Shown: positions 43,379 to 52,847, numbered from the stretch's first letter. The stretch is DNA of 64,000 nucleotides from Nocardia anocheti (GCF_029675105.1 NZ_JAQQFV010000010.1:62001-126000); one strand, 5' to 3'. Translations and numbers: made by a program. Notes: a model not told the origin generated them from the sequence alone.

Positions 43379-44779
43379 ATGGCGATCGCGACCGTCAATC
43401 CCGCCGACAACATCACGGTCGAGGAGTTCGACGAATTCACCGACCAGCAGATCGACGCCGCCGTCGCGGCCGCCGACGCCGCGTACCCGGCGTGGCGGGA
43501 CACGAGGAAATCCGAGCGCGCGGCGATTCTCGCCCGCGCCGCCCAGCTCATGACCGATCGGGCCGACGAGCTCGCGCCACTACTGACCACGGAAATGGGA
43601 AAGCTGATAGGCGAGAGTCGCGGCGAAGTAGCCCTGGCCGCGGCGATATTGCAGTACTACGCGGACAACGGCGAGGCGATGACCGCCGATGAGAGCATCG
43701 AGGTCGCCGACGGCTCGGCCATCGTCCGCACAGCGCCGCTGGGTGCGCTCCTCGGCGTGATGCCGTGGAATTTCCCGCTGTACCAGGTCGTGCGCTTCGC
43801 GGCCCCGAATCTCCTGCTCGGCAATACCGTGCTGATCAAACACGCCAGCAATTGCCCGCAATCGGCGCTGGCGCTCGAGCAACTGTTCGCCGATGCGGGT
43901 GCCCCGGCTGGCGTCTACACCAACCTTTTCGTCTCCGGATCGAAGATCGCGGATGTCATCGGCAAACCCGAGATCAAAGGCGTCTCTCTGACCGGCAGTG
44001 AGGCCGCCGGGGCGAGCGTGGGTGAACACGCGGGCAAGAATCTCAAGAAATCGGTGCTCGAGCTCGGCGGCAGCGATCCGTTCATCGTGCTCGACGACGG
44101 CGGCGATTTCGCCCGGCTGATCGAAGGCGCGGCCACCGGGCGCATGGCCAATACCGGCCAGAGCTGTGTGGCGTCCAAACGGTTCTTCGTCGTGGGCGAC
44201 CTCTACGACCGTTTCGTCGACGGCCTCGCTCAGGCATTGGGTGAGCTGAAGCCCGGCGATCCGCAGGACCCGTCGACCACACTGGGACCGCTGTCGTCGG
44301 AACGCGCGGTGACCGACCTCGAGGAAATCGTGCAGGACGCGCTCGACCGGGGAGCGACCGCGCGCGTCGGTGGTCATCGTGTCGATCGCCCCGGCGCCTA
44401 CTTCGAAGCGACCGTACTGACCGGCGTCACCGAGGACATGCGCGCGTTCAGCGAGGAACTGTTCGGACCGGTCGCGGTCGTGCATCGAGTCACCGATGCC
44501 GACGACGCGGTGCGGCAGGCCAACAACTCCAGCTTCGGCTTGGGCGCCACCATCTTCTCCGCCGACGTCGAGGCCGCCCAGTCGGTGGCCGACCGGCTCG
44601 ACAGCGGCATGGTGTGGATCAACCACCCCACCGGCACCGCGCCCGAACTCCCGTTCGGCGGTGTCGAACGCTCCGGTTACGGACGTGAACTCGCCCATTT
44701 CGGCATCGGCGAGTTCGCCAACCACAAGCTCATTCGCACAGTTCCGAAGGAATCCGACATCACCGGTGCCGGTGGCTGA
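43379..44779 (+). CDS. NAD(P)-dependent succinate-semialdehyde dehydrogenase-type ALDH
   Basis: This 466-residue enzyme is normal for the GabD class. Cofactor-binding MPWNFPL and the general base Glu228 (LELGGSDP) precede the nucleophile Cys263 (NTGQSCVASKR). The C-terminal LPFGGVERSGYGRE is typical of succinate-semialdehyde dehydrogenases. It oxidises an aldehyde to acid, feeding gamma-aminobutyrate or other amine catabolism into the TCA cycle. The ATG at 43379 follows AAAGGAATC. There is no GABA transaminase neighbour, so the substrate is inferred from the motifs. Confidence 0.88.
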   Translation: MAIATVNPADNITVEEFDEFTDQQIDAAVAAADAAYPAWRDTRKSERAAILARAAQLMTDRADELAPLLTTEMGKLIGESRGEVALAAAILQYYADNGEAMTADESIEVADGSAIVRTAPLGALLGVMPWNFPLYQVVRFAAPNLLLGNTVLIKHASNCPQSALALEQLFADAGAPAGVYTNLFVSGSKIADVIGKPEIKGVSLTGSEAAGASVGEHAGKNLKKSVLELGGSDPFIVLDDGGDFARLIEGAATGRMANTGQSCVASKRFFVVGDLYDRFVDGLAQALGELKPGDPQDPSTTLGPLSSERAVTDLEEIVQDALDRGATARVGGHRVDRPGAYFEATVLTGVTEDMRAFSEELFGPVAVVHRVTDADDAVRQANNSSFGLGATIFSADVEAAQSVADRLDSGMVWINHPTGTAPELPFGGVERSGYGRELAHFGIGEFANHKLIRTVPKESDITGAGG

Positions 44780-44953
44780 TACTCCCGCTCGCCTCAGCGT
44801 CCGTCGATGTCGACGATCCGAGCGAGGTGAAGGCAGCTGAGTGCAGCGGTGCTCAGGGAATTCGGTGGTCCGGAGGTACTCGCCGCCGTGAGAACGACTG
44901 TGACCGCGAGGACGCCGAATGGTCGGCTGCCCTCGCGGTCCGGGTACGGCGAA

Positions 44954-45214
44954 TCAGTCGGTGGGCCAGGTGCCGGTCAGTGACTGGTAGCCGGAGGCGC
45001 CCGCGCGGTCCACGGCGGCTTTGACCAGTCCGAAGATGGCTCCTTGCAGCGCCGCCGCGAGCAGGACCTCGCGCCAGGTGTGGTCGCGGTCGGTCGCCGA
45101 CGGCGCCTGCTCGCCACCGGCCACCGCACCCCAGACCCGGTTGAACACCGCGCCCGCGGCGACACCACCGATCACCCCGACGATCATGCCGAGCGGGCGA
45201 TACAGCGTCTTCAT
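44954..45214 (-). CDS. DUF4235 membrane protein
   Basis: This 86-residue small integral membrane protein has RPLGMIVGVIGGVAAGAVFN and a second hydrophobic segment ending VKAAVDRAGASGYQSLTG. The order and the W-x-E-V-L-L-A-A-A-L-Q-G motif are typical of DUF4235, a family almost always encoded beside DUF3618 genes. Its ATG overlaps the DUF3618 stop by four bases, so they are coupled. The function is unknown; a stress-related envelope role is suggested by the neighbourhood. Confidence 0.85.
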   Translation of the reverse strand: MKTLYRPLGMIVGVIGGVAAGAVFNRVWGAVAGGEQAPSATDRDHTWREVLLAAALQGAIFGLVKAAVDRAGASGYQSLTGTWPTD

Positions 45215-45651
45215 GACCGCCGCCTCCGCGCCAGCCACCAGATCACGGCGACACCGGAGATCGCGACCGCGGCCAGCGGCAGCGGGTTGCGCCGAGCCAC
45301 CTCGGCGGCCTGCCTGCCACGGTCGATCACCGGGTCGGGCACCGAGGACTCGACCTGTTCGGCGACCTGCCGGGTCTTCTCCTTGGCCACGAACTGGGCC
45401 TGATCGGCTTTGTCCTCGGCGATGTCCCGCGCGTTCTGCGCCTTCTCTCTGACCTTGTCGCCGGTGGCCAACGTCTGGTATTTCGCGGCGGTCACCGCAT
45501 CCTTGGCGGCCTGCGCGGTTCCATTGATCTCGGCCTTCGTACGGTCGGGCACGTCGACTCCGTCGGCCGCATCGGCGACGGTGTCGCCGAGTTCGCGGCG
45601 TGCCTTCTCGATGTCCTCACGCAACTTGTCCGGGTTGTTGGGCTCGCTCAT
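45211..45651 (-). CDS. DUF3618 protein, stress-related envelope protein
   Basis: This 146-residue protein starts with the DUF3618 signature (PDKLREDIEKARRELGDTVA). A long Lys/Ala/Glu coiled coil follows, then one TM helix (PLPLAAVAISGVAVIWWLA) and a basic end. AAGGAAG lies before ATG 45651. It heads the short operon with the DUF4235 gene. The N-terminal helix probably lies in the cytoplasm, with the protein anchored by the C-terminal helix. Function unknown. Confidence 0.88.
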   Translation of the reverse strand: MSEPNNPDKLREDIEKARRELGDTVADAADGVDVPDRTKAEINGTAQAAKDAVTAAKYQTLATGDKVREKAQNARDIAEDKADQAQFVAKEKTRQVAEQVESSVPDPVIDRGRQAAEVARRNPLPLAAVAISGVAVIWWLARRRRS

Positions 45652-45756
45652 CGCTTACTTCCTTCCTTGACGATGTCTTCCTCGACACCCCGCTCCTGTG
45701 GGAACCGCTGACGTGGTCTCGGTGAGGTGCTTCTGGCCGGGGCTTGGTCCCGCGCC

Positions 45757-46713
45757 TCATTCGGGTTGCTCCCTCGGGGGAAGGACGGGTTCTCGCTCGG
45801 GCGGCTGGCCCTGTTCGATGCGTTTGCCACGTGCCAGTTCGGCGTTGAATTCCGCACCGAGCAGCACCGCCACATTGCTCAACCACAGCCACACCAGGAA
45901 GGCGACGGCACCGCCCAGCGAGCCGTAGACCTTGTTGTAGGAGCCGAAATTGGCCACATAGACGGTGAAACCGGCCGAGACGACGATCCATATCAACACC
46001 GCGAGCACGCTGCCCGGCGACAGCCACCGGAATCCGGGCTGCTGCGCGTTGGGCGCCGCCCAGTACAGCAGGGCGATCGCGAGACTGACCAGGACGGCCA
46101 GGACCGGCCACTTGGCGATGTCCCAGACCAACACCCCGACCGAGCCGACACCCAGCCACTCACCCGCCGCTCCGGCGAACCTGCCGGTGAACAGCACACC
46201 CACCACGCACAGCGCGATCAGCAGCACCATCACCGCGGTGAGCCCGACGCGCAACGGCAGCGTCTTCCACATCGGGCGACCCTCTTCGGTGTCATAGATG
46301 GAGTTGGCGGCCCGGATGAAGGCTCCGATATAGCCCGAAGCCGTCCACAGGGCGGTCACCACGCCGATGATCGCCAGCGGACCGGCGGCCGACCGCGAGC
46401 CCTGCAGTTCCCTGATCGCGTCGACGAGCAGATCGGTCCCCGGGGTGGCGCCCAACTGTTCGATGGTCTGGATGAGCGAGTCGGTCGCGGAGGGCTGGAG
46501 CAGTCCGAGGATCGCGGTGAGCACGATGATCCCGGGAAACAACGACAGCACGCTGTAGTAGGTGAGCGCAGCGGCCCAATCGGTCACGTTGTCTTCCATG
46601 AATTCGCTCGCGGTGCGGCGCAGTACGCCCCACCACGAGCGCCCCCGCAGCTCCGAGGGACCCTCCGACCAGCTCTGCGGCCTCGACTGGGGCTCGGCAA
46701 TACTCTCGGCCAT
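45757..46713 (-). CDS. YihY/BrkB-family membrane protein
   Basis: This 318-residue protein has six predicted membrane helices. The DWAAALTYYSVLSLFPGIIV motif after TM1 and LTAVTALWTASGYIGAF-like segments (GVVTALWTASGYIGAFIRAA) are diagnostic of the YihY/UPF0761 family. AGGAGGAG lies eight bases before ATG 46713. The C-terminal tail is Pro/Glu rich. Once called ribonuclease BN, the family is now considered a membrane transporter or envelope protein of unknown function. It precedes the DUF3618/DUF4235 genes on the same strand. Confidence 0.9.
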   Translation of the reverse strand: MAESIAEPQSRPQSWSEGPSELRGRSWWGVLRRTASEFMEDNVTDWAAALTYYSVLSLFPGIIVLTAILGLLQPSATDSLIQTIEQLGATPGTDLLVDAIRELQGSRSAAGPLAIIGVVTALWTASGYIGAFIRAANSIYDTEEGRPMWKTLPLRVGLTAVMVLLIALCVVGVLFTGRFAGAAGEWLGVGSVGVLVWDIAKWPVLAVLVSLAIALLYWAAPNAQQPGFRWLSPGSVLAVLIWIVVSAGFTVYVANFGSYNKVYGSLGGAVAFLVWLWLSNVAVLLGAEFNAELARGKRIEQGQPPEREPVLPPREQPE

Positions 46714-47006
46714 CCGAACATCTCCTCCTGATCGCAGGCCGACTACCCGGTACCCCAGGTGCCAAACAGAGCGCCCGTCGTTCACCGCCGCCGTCCGAGG
46801 CGACTCGGACTCCGGAAACCGCTGGTCCCTCCTTGATGAGTGGACGCTTCCTGAGCGTGGCCGACCTGCGTGCGCGGGAGCGGCGGATTCGTTCGGCACT
46901 GGTCGAGATCGGCGGCGCGCCTTGGTGGCCGCAGTCGATTCGGCGACCAGAACCACCGAGGCGCGGCGATGACCGTACAGTGACCGTGCCCGTACTCAGG
47001 CACGGA

Positions 47007-47675
47007 TCAACTCGGCTCGCCTGTATGTGTACGAGGATGGCTCGCGTTCAGTCGTTCGGCGGCGTCGAGGGCGGGTGCCAGGGGGGTGAGTGTGGCGCGC
47101 AGAAGGTCTGGTAGCGGGCCGGACGGCACGACCAGGCCGCTGGCGGCTGGGGAAATGGGGGTGGGCTGTAGCCATTGTTCGAGGGCGACGCGAATCGCGG
47201 CGGTCACGGCGGCTGCGAGTACGTGTGCGGTGATCCGGTCGCTCTCTCCGAGGCGTTCGGTGATCGCGTCGGTGAGTGGATGTTCTATCGCGGTGGTGGC
47301 GTGGACGAACGCGCCGCGCAGGCTGGGGTGGGTGGTGATCAACAGCAGGGCCTCGCGCCCGGATTCGCTCTGGGTTGTGTACTGGTCCACGATCGCGTCG
47401 ATGACGGCGTCGGCGAGGCCCACGGTCGTGGGCAGGGTAGCCAGAGCCTCCGCGACCTGGGTTTCGCGCTCGGTGGTGACCGCGGCGACGATCGCCGCTT
47501 CGCGACTGGGGAAGTAGTTGTTGTAGGTCCGCGGGGAAACGCCTGCGGCTTCGGCGATGTCGTCGACGCGGACGTTGTCCGGCCCGTGTTCGAGCGCGAG
47601 GCGCAGCGCGGCCTCGCGTAGAGCCTGCCGGGTGGCCTGCTTCTTCTGTTCGCGCAACCCACTCCGCTGTGTCAT
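47007..47675 (-). CDS. TetR-family repressor
   Basis: This 222-residue regulator has the N-terminal HTH (residues about 20-66: NVRVDDIAEAAGVSPRTYNN, then YFPSREAAIVAAV) followed by a helical ligand domain. It is divergent from the flavin monooxygenase gene, 131 bases away. A perfect 14-bp palindrome (47714-47727) lies in that gap, close to the monooxygenase promoter. It probably represses both itself and the monooxygenase and is released by its substrate or an antibiotic-like compound. Confidence 0.9.
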   Translation of the reverse strand: MTQRSGLREQKKQATRQALREAALRLALEHGPDNVRVDDIAEAAGVSPRTYNNYFPSREAAIVAAVTTERETQVAEALATLPTTVGLADAVIDAIVDQYTTQSESGREALLLITTHPSLRGAFVHATTAIEHPLTDAITERLGESDRITAHVLAAAVTAAIRVALEQWLQPTPISPAASGLVVPSGPLPDLLRATLTPLAPALDAAERLNASHPRTHTGEPS

Positions 47676-47713
47676 GGTCCGAGCATTCCATCATTGTGTG
47701 CGTGCGCGCAAAG

Positions 47714-47727
47714 TTGCGTGCACGCAA
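47714..47727. promoter_or_regulatory. Palindromic TetR operator
   Basis: The perfect palindrome TTGCGTGCACGCAA is preceded by a weaker half repeat (GTGCGTGCGCGCAA, 47700-47711 region). A TAGTCT -10-like box for the monooxygenase gene starts about 12 bases further right, so binding here would block its RNA polymerase. Confidence 0.75.
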
Positions 47728-47806
47728 ATATTCGTTCTAGTCTGGCGGCCACACCCGCAATCGCCGCACGAGTTCACGTCGCGGCGCGAACAGAAGGGGA
47801 GGGGCT

Positions 47807-49366
47807 TTGACGACCGTCGACGTCGTGATCAGCGGAGCCGGGCCCAACGGGCTGATGTTGGCCTGTGAGCTGAGCCTGGCCGGGGTTCGTCCGCTCGTGT
47901 TGGAGCGGTCGGCCGCGCCGAGTACGGAACCGAAAGCCAATGGGCTGCTCGGACAGGTGGTGCAACTAGTCGATCGTCGGGGACTGTACGAGCAGCTCAG
48001 CGGCAGTGCCACACCGCCGCAGCCGAACTCGACCTACTTCATGTTCGCGGGGATGCCGCTGGACCTGAGTCTGCTCGACGACAGCCCGATCTACGGCCTG
48101 GCCGCCCCGCAGCATCACATCACGCGGGTTCTGGAAGAGCGGGCAGTCGAACTCGGCGCGCGGATCCGACGTGGGCACGAGGTCGTCGGTCTGACGCAGG
48201 ACGACGACGCCGTCACTGTGGACATCGCGGGTCCGGAGGGGAACTACCAGGTGCGGGCGGGTTATCTCGTCGGCGCCGACGGCGCGCACAGCCTGATCCG
48301 CAAGCTGTCCGACATCGGATTCCCCGGTGTCCATGACGACCGCACGACCAGTCGAGCGGCGCACGCCACCGTTCCGTCGGAGTGGGTGGACCCGGTCACC
48401 GGCGCGTTGACCGTGCCCGGTTACGGGACGGTTCTGCCCTTCCTGCCGGTACGCACCGATCGCGGAGGCTTCTCCTACGCGCCTTTTCCCGGGCAGCCGC
48501 CACTGATCAGCACCACGGAGTGGGATCAGGGGGAAACCGACGATCCCATGAGCCTCGGCGAGTTGCGGGCGAGCATCGCACGAGTACTGGCCGCCGAACT
48601 GCCCCTGGGACCACCCGCGGGGGAGGGGCCCCACGTATTGCGTCGACTCAGCGGTGGCAACACGCGAATCGCCGACCGATTCCGCGACCGCCGTGTGTTC
48701 CTCGTCGGCGACGCCGCCCATATCTACACCGCGGGAGGTGGGCCCGGGCTGAATCTCGGTCTGCAGGACGCGGCCGGTCTCGGCTGGAAGCTGGCTGCCG
48801 ACATCCTCGGCAACGCCCCGGACGGGCTGCTGGACAGCTATGAAACCGAACGACGGCCGTGCGCCTCCCGCATGGTCACCTACGCTCGGGCGCAATCGGC
48901 GCTGATCGCCCCGGGCGGCGATGTCACCGAATTGCGCGCGCTGTTCGCCGAACTGCTGCGCGACGAGGACACCGTGCGGCGGCTCGCCGCCCTCACCGCG
49001 GGCGCCGACATCCGCTACGACATGGGCATCCCCGACACCCACCCGCTCATCGGCCGATTCGCGCCGGACATCGAACTGGTCACCCCGAACGGGACGGCCC
49101 GGCTGGCCGAGCTGACCAGAACCGCTCGGCCACTGCTGCTCGATCTCACCGGCGGCACACAGTTGGCGGAGACGGTTTCCGAATGGCATGACCAACTCGA
49201 CATCGTCGCCGCGCGCCCACAACCGGGTGCGCCCACCGCGCTGCTGCTGCGCCCGGACTGCTACGTCGCCTGGGCGACCTCGTCACCCCACCCGGACACC
49301 GCGGACCGACAGGCGCTCCGCGACGCGCTGCGACGCTGGCTTCGTCCCACCGATCCGGTGACCTGA
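47807..49366 (+). CDS. FAD-dependent aromatic monooxygenase (PheA/TfdB type)
   Basis: This 519-residue flavoprotein has the Rossmann motif ISGAGPNGLMLA (residues about 8-19), the FAD/NADPH DG motif VGADGAHSLIRKL and the second FAD motif LVGDAAHIYTAGGGPGLNLG. The fold matches class A hydroxylases acting on phenols, polyketides and some antibiotics such as rifamycins or tetracyclines. It may act in catabolism or resistance; the substrate is not predictable from sequence. It is the target of the divergent TetR regulator. Confidence 0.88.
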   Translation: MTTVDVVISGAGPNGLMLACELSLAGVRPLVLERSAAPSTEPKANGLLGQVVQLVDRRGLYEQLSGSATPPQPNSTYFMFAGMPLDLSLLDDSPIYGLAAPQHHITRVLEERAVELGARIRRGHEVVGLTQDDDAVTVDIAGPEGNYQVRAGYLVGADGAHSLIRKLSDIGFPGVHDDRTTSRAAHATVPSEWVDPVTGALTVPGYGTVLPFLPVRTDRGGFSYAPFPGQPPLISTTEWDQGETDDPMSLGELRASIARVLAAELPLGPPAGEGPHVLRRLSGGNTRIADRFRDRRVFLVGDAAHIYTAGGGPGLNLGLQDAAGLGWKLAADILGNAPDGLLDSYETERRPCASRMVTYARAQSALIAPGGDVTELRALFAELLRDEDTVRRLAALTAGADIRYDMGIPDTHPLIGRFAPDIELVTPNGTARLAELTRTARPLLLDLTGGTQLAETVSEWHDQLDIVAARPQPGAPTALLLRPDCYVAWATSSPHPDTADRQALRDALRRWLRPTDPVT

Positions 49367-49508
49367 GGTCGACCCGCCGAATTCCGACTCGGCTGAACCG
49401 CACTTCGGAGAAAACGATTCTCCGGATCGACCAAACCGCCTGCGGTGGCAGCGCGAACCTCCTGCATTGCCTGTCCTCATCCGGAGGGCACGACGAGAGG
49501 TTCCCACA

Positions 49509-50534
49509 GTGCGAATACCGCGATCTATCCGCGCAGCGACCCTGCGATCGACCTTGATCGGACTCCTGGTGGCGAGCGGACTCGCCGGGCCGGTGGGTCT
49601 GGCGACAGCGGCGCCCGCGCGCATCGTGTCCGTGGACGACATCGACGACCGGCGGCAGAACGTGACGGTGTATTCGCCCGCCATGGACAAGCCGATCCCC
49701 CTCCAGATCATTCGGGCCGCCGACACCGCGAGTCCGCGGCCGACGATGTATCTGCTGAACGGTTCGCAAGGCGGACCGGGCGGCAGCGGGTGGGATGCGC
49801 AGACCGATGCCGTCGACTTCCTGCGCGACAAGGACGTCAACGTCGTCACCCCGGTCGGCGGCGCCAGCTCGTACTACACCGACTGGGTACGTGACGACGC
49901 CGTCCTGGGCCGCAACAAGTGGCAGACCTTCCTCAACGAGGAACTTCCGCCGGTGATCGAGGATTTCCTCTCGGCCGACGGCAACCGAACCCTGGTCGGG
50001 GTATCGATGAGCGGAACCTCGGTGCTGAATCTGGCTATCGCCAAACCGGGCTTCTGGCGCAGTGTGGCCTCCTACAGCGGCTGCGCGCAGACCTCGGACC
50101 CGATCGGGCAGGAATTCGTCCGCATCACCGTGGAGACCTGGGGCGGTGGGCAGAGCGTCGAGAACATGTGGGGGCCGCGCACCGGACCGCTGTGGCGGGC
50201 CAACGACCCGCTCGTCAATGCCGAAGGGCTGCGCGGGACCGAGATCTATCTCAGCACCGGCAGCGGAATCCCCGCCGCGCCGCACGACACCCCGGCCGAT
50301 CCGCGCGTACGGGACGGTCGGATTCCGCTGCCGATCCAGATCGCTTTCGGCGGACCGATCGAGGCGGCGGTGCACTTCTGCACGGTGAATCTCGCGAACC
50401 GGTTGCGCGAGCTGAGCATTCCGGTGACGCTCGACGAGCGGCCGGTGGGTACGCATTCGTGGGGATACTGGGAAGACGATCTGAGCCGTTCCTGGCCGTT
50501 CCTGGCTCGCTCGATCGGGAGCCGGACAGCGTGA
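49509..50534 (+). CDS. Secreted mycolyltransferase-like esterase (antigen 85 fold)
   Basis: This 341-residue exported protein has a signal peptide (about 1-35, ending ATAAP). The alpha/beta hydrolase domain shows PTMYLLNGSQGGPGGSGWDA, DFLRDKDVNVVTPVGGASSY, the nucleophile GVSMSG with Ser and GTHSWGYWEDDL with the catalytic His. The WDAQTDAV and YTDW motifs resemble antigen 85/mycolyltransferase proteins of Corynebacteriales, which transfer mycolic acids to trehalose and arabinogalactan. The GTG at 49509 follows GAGAGGTT. The next gene is coupled through a GTGA overlap. Confidence 0.8.
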   Translation: MRIPRSIRAATLRSTLIGLLVASGLAGPVGLATAAPARIVSVDDIDDRRQNVTVYSPAMDKPIPLQIIRAADTASPRPTMYLLNGSQGGPGGSGWDAQTDAVDFLRDKDVNVVTPVGGASSYYTDWVRDDAVLGRNKWQTFLNEELPPVIEDFLSADGNRTLVGVSMSGTSVLNLAIAKPGFWRSVASYSGCAQTSDPIGQEFVRITVETWGGGQSVENMWGPRTGPLWRANDPLVNAEGLRGTEIYLSTGSGIPAAPHDTPADPRVRDGRIPLPIQIAFGGPIEAAVHFCTVNLANRLRELSIPVTLDERPVGTHSWGYWEDDLSRSWPFLARSIGSRTA

Positions 50535-51076
50535 GCCCGGACAGCGGATCGGGTGACATCGTCGTCGCGAGCACCGTCCAGTACGGCGACCGCGGGGTGC
50601 GCGTGGAAATCGTCGATCCGCGACAGGACCGGACGACGCACGACTGGCACTGCACCTACCGGGTCGGTGCGGGTCGGGAACGGAAGGTCCGTGGCCCGGA
50701 CAGGTTGGCCGCGGTCTACGCGGCGCTACTCGCGATCGAGGACGCGGCGAATCGAGCCGGACCACCGGACAGCGCGATGGAAGGACGACCATCTGCGCTG
50801 GTCTCCGCCGCGCACGCCCGCGAGTTCGGGCCGCCACTGGGTGCGCGCGCGGTCCATACCGCGTCGGGCCCGGTGGTGATCACCCTCGGACGGCCGCGTC
50901 GGGACCCGAATCGTTCGCACACGTGTTTGTGTCCCTTCCGCATCGATGACCGCACCGAGGCGTTCGGACAGGGGTTCGATGACTTCCACGCGGTGATGTC
51001 GGCGATCCGTGGCGTCGGCGCGATCTTGGGGATTCCGGGCAACTGGCCGGGGGTGGACACGCGGGCGGGTCGCTGA
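50531..51076 (+). CDS. DUF6968-like conserved protein
   Basis: This 181-residue protein has a beta-rich N-terminal half (IVVASTVQYGDRGVRVEIVD, then WHCTYRVGAG) and a helical C-terminal half with CLCPFRID. The pattern resembles the DUF6968 family of actinobacterial proteins, which have no known function. The GTG start overlaps the previous stop. There is no signal or membrane segment. It probably works with, or after, the secreted esterase only through co-expression. Confidence 0.65.
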   Translation: MSPDSGSGDIVVASTVQYGDRGVRVEIVDPRQDRTTHDWHCTYRVGAGRERKVRGPDRLAAVYAALLAIEDAANRAGPPDSAMEGRPSALVSAAHAREFGPPLGARAVHTASGPVVITLGRPRRDPNRSHTCLCPFRIDDRTEAFGQGFDDFHAVMSAIRGVGAILGIPGNWPGVDTRAGR

Positions 51077-51197
51077 TCGGCAGGCCGGAGGCCGTCCGGG
51101 TGAGCGTGACCAGGTCGTCCAGCACGGGCGAACCAGACCGGAGGATTTCCCGGCCAGCCGTCATGTGGGTGGCACCGACCTGGGCACTGTGGCGTGG

Positions 51198-51791
51198 TCA
51201 GTCTGTGGGAAGGCCGACGGCGGCTCGCATGGCCGCTCGGCCGCGGCGGGCGGCGGTGGGGTCATCGAGGAGTTGGATCTCCTGGTTGACCGCCATCGAG
51301 ATGCCGATGAGTACGGTCGCCAGTTCGTCGGCGGGGCGGGTGGCGGTGTGGGCCGACGCGATCTCGTTAGCCAGGTATGTCCGCCAGTCGCGGATGATCG
51401 TGCGCAGGCGGTCGCGGAGTGGTCCGGGTCTGCCATCGAGTTCGGTCGAGGCGGCGGTGACGAAACATCCGCCGGGGAAAGGACATTCGGCCAGGTAGGC
51501 GATCCAGGCGTCGAGGAGGGTGGCCAGGCGGGTCGCGCCGGGGGGAAGTTCGCGCACGGTGTCGAGGACGGCGGTGCGGAAGATGGCGCCCGCTTGTTCC
51601 AGGGCGGCGGCTTGGAGTTCGGCGCGGGAGCCGAACGGTCCGACGATTCCGGCCTTGCTCATGTCGAGGCGGTCGGCCAGGGCGCCGATGGTGAGTCCTT
51701 CTATGCCGAGCAGTGAGGCTTCCTCGACCGCGATGTGGACGATCCGGTCCTTGGTGCGGGCGGCGTCGGCGGCGGAGCTTCGCGGGGACAT
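51198..51791 (-). CDS. TetR-family repressor
   Basis: This 197-residue regulator has the HTH LTIGALADRLDMSKAGIVGP (residues about 36-55) and the typical TetR helical dimerisation domain, with AYLAECPFPGGCFVTAASTE and TRPADELATVL. It is divergent from a DinB-type protein gene. The gap holds an almost perfect 18-bp inverted repeat (51801-51852) overlapping both promoters. Autoregulation and regulation of the neighbour are likely. Confidence 0.9.
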   Translation of the reverse strand: MSPRSSAADAARTKDRIVHIAVEEASLLGIEGLTIGALADRLDMSKAGIVGPFGSRAELQAAALEQAGAIFRTAVLDTVRELPPGATRLATLLDAWIAYLAECPFPGGCFVTAASTELDGRPGPLRDRLRTIIRDWRTYLANEIASAHTATRPADELATVLIGISMAVNQEIQLLDDPTAARRGRAAMRAAVGLPTD

Positions 51792-51800
51792 GGTCTCACT

Positions 51801-51852
51801 ATAGCGTTCGATCGTTCGCTATAGTTCTCGATAACGAACGATCGGACGCTAT
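51801..51852. promoter_or_regulatory. Long TetR operator with 18-bp arms
   Basis: The arms ATAGCGTTCGATCGTTCG (51801-51818) and their complement at 51835-51852 differ at one position. They flank a 16-base spacer that itself shows a second local palindrome (CTATAGCG/CGCTATAG at 51799-51824). The right arm lies 15 bases from the start codon of the regulated gene. Confidence 0.75.
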
Positions 51853-51866
51853 TTTTGGGAGTGATC

Positions 51867-52454
51867 ATGCTCGACCCGCTGCACCTGGACGCCATCGCCC
51901 TCGCCCTGATCGGCCACGACGTGGCCGTGCTCACCGACGCCGACCTCACCCGGCCCACTCCGTGTGCGGGCTGGACGGTCGCGGACCTGCTCACGCACAT
52001 GAACGAGCGCCACGAAGCCGTCATCGCCAGCGTCCTGCCCCCACCGACCGTCTCGGCAGCGGACGCCCGGGCCGCCTTCGCGCACAGTGCCGCCCGGTGG
52101 GTGGTCGCCATGGAACAGGCGGGGCCGGAGATCCGGCTGCCCTCGTCGGGCACCGTGGCCACCGGCCAGGTGTTGTCGATCCACTTCGTGGACATGCTCA
52201 CGCACCGCTGGGACCTCGCCCGCGCCCTCGACCGGCCGTGTCCTGTTCCGGAGCACCTCACCACGGCGGCGCTGCCGATCGCCCGCGCGATCACCGTTCC
52301 CGGCGGTCCACTCACCGGCCCGGGCGGTGCTTACGCCCCGCGCCTGACAGAGGACGTGAATCGTCCGACGCTGGACAACATCGTCGCCCTGCTCGGCCGG
52401 GACCCCGCCTGGACCGGGCCGTCGACGACCAGCGCTCGTCCTTCGATGACGTGA
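51867..52454 (+). CDS. TIGR03086-family (DinB-fold) metal-binding protein
   Basis: This 195-residue helical protein has TPCAGWTVADLLTHMNERHE (first His ligand) and VDMLTHRWDLARAL (second His), matching the TIGR03086 branch of the mycothiol-dependent maleylpyruvate isomerase/DinB family. Metal-dependent thiol transferase or hydrolase activity is typical; the substrate is unknown. The ATG at 51867 follows GGGAG. It is regulated by the divergent TetR protein. Confidence 0.88.
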   Translation: MLDPLHLDAIALALIGHDVAVLTDADLTRPTPCAGWTVADLLTHMNERHEAVIASVLPPPTVSAADARAAFAHSAARWVVAMEQAGPEIRLPSSGTVATGQVLSIHFVDMLTHRWDLARALDRPCPVPEHLTTAALPIARAITVPGGPLTGPGGAYAPRLTEDVNRPTLDNIVALLGRDPAWTGPSTTSARPSMT

Positions 52455-52520
52455 TGAGCCTCGTAGACGAAGGCGGCGCGTGAACAGGCGGGTTCGCAGC
52501 GCCTAGGAAGTCATCGAAAG

Positions 52521-52847
52521 CTACGAGACTTTCCGGGTCACCGTGGGGACATCGGTCTTCGATCGCGGTGGTACGGGCTTGGTTTTGGTGATGGTCTTGG
52601 TGCCGGTCTTCGTCTGTGGGGGAACGGCTTTCGTTTTGGTGACGGTCTTCGGCGGTGGGGCGGGCGTGCGGGTTTTGGTCTGGTTGGTCGCGGGCTGCGC
52701 TATCCGCACCGCCGTCGACCCTTCGTCGCAGCTCGCGGCGCCGACTTCCACGGCGCACTCCGGGCCGCCCACGGCGGTGTGCGCGATGAGCGCTCCACCC
52801 GCGATACCGACAACAGCCACGGTACTGGCGATGATTTTCGTCCACAT
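52521..52847 (-). CDS. Secreted low-complexity protein
   Basis: This 108-residue protein has a signal peptide (TKIIASTVAVVGIAGGALIA), a short folded segment with two cysteines (ECAVEVGAASC), and a Lys/Thr/Pro-rich tail with repeated K-T-K-A-V-P-P-Q-T-K-T-like units. AGGGA lies nine bases before ATG 52847. It is likely a wall-associated or unstructured protein. No family is known. Confidence 0.6.
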   Translation of the reverse strand: MWTKIIASTVAVVGIAGGALIAHTAVGGPECAVEVGAASCDEGSTAVRIAQPATNQTKTRTPAPPPKTVTKTKAVPPQTKTGTKTITKTKPVPPRSKTDVPTVTRKVS

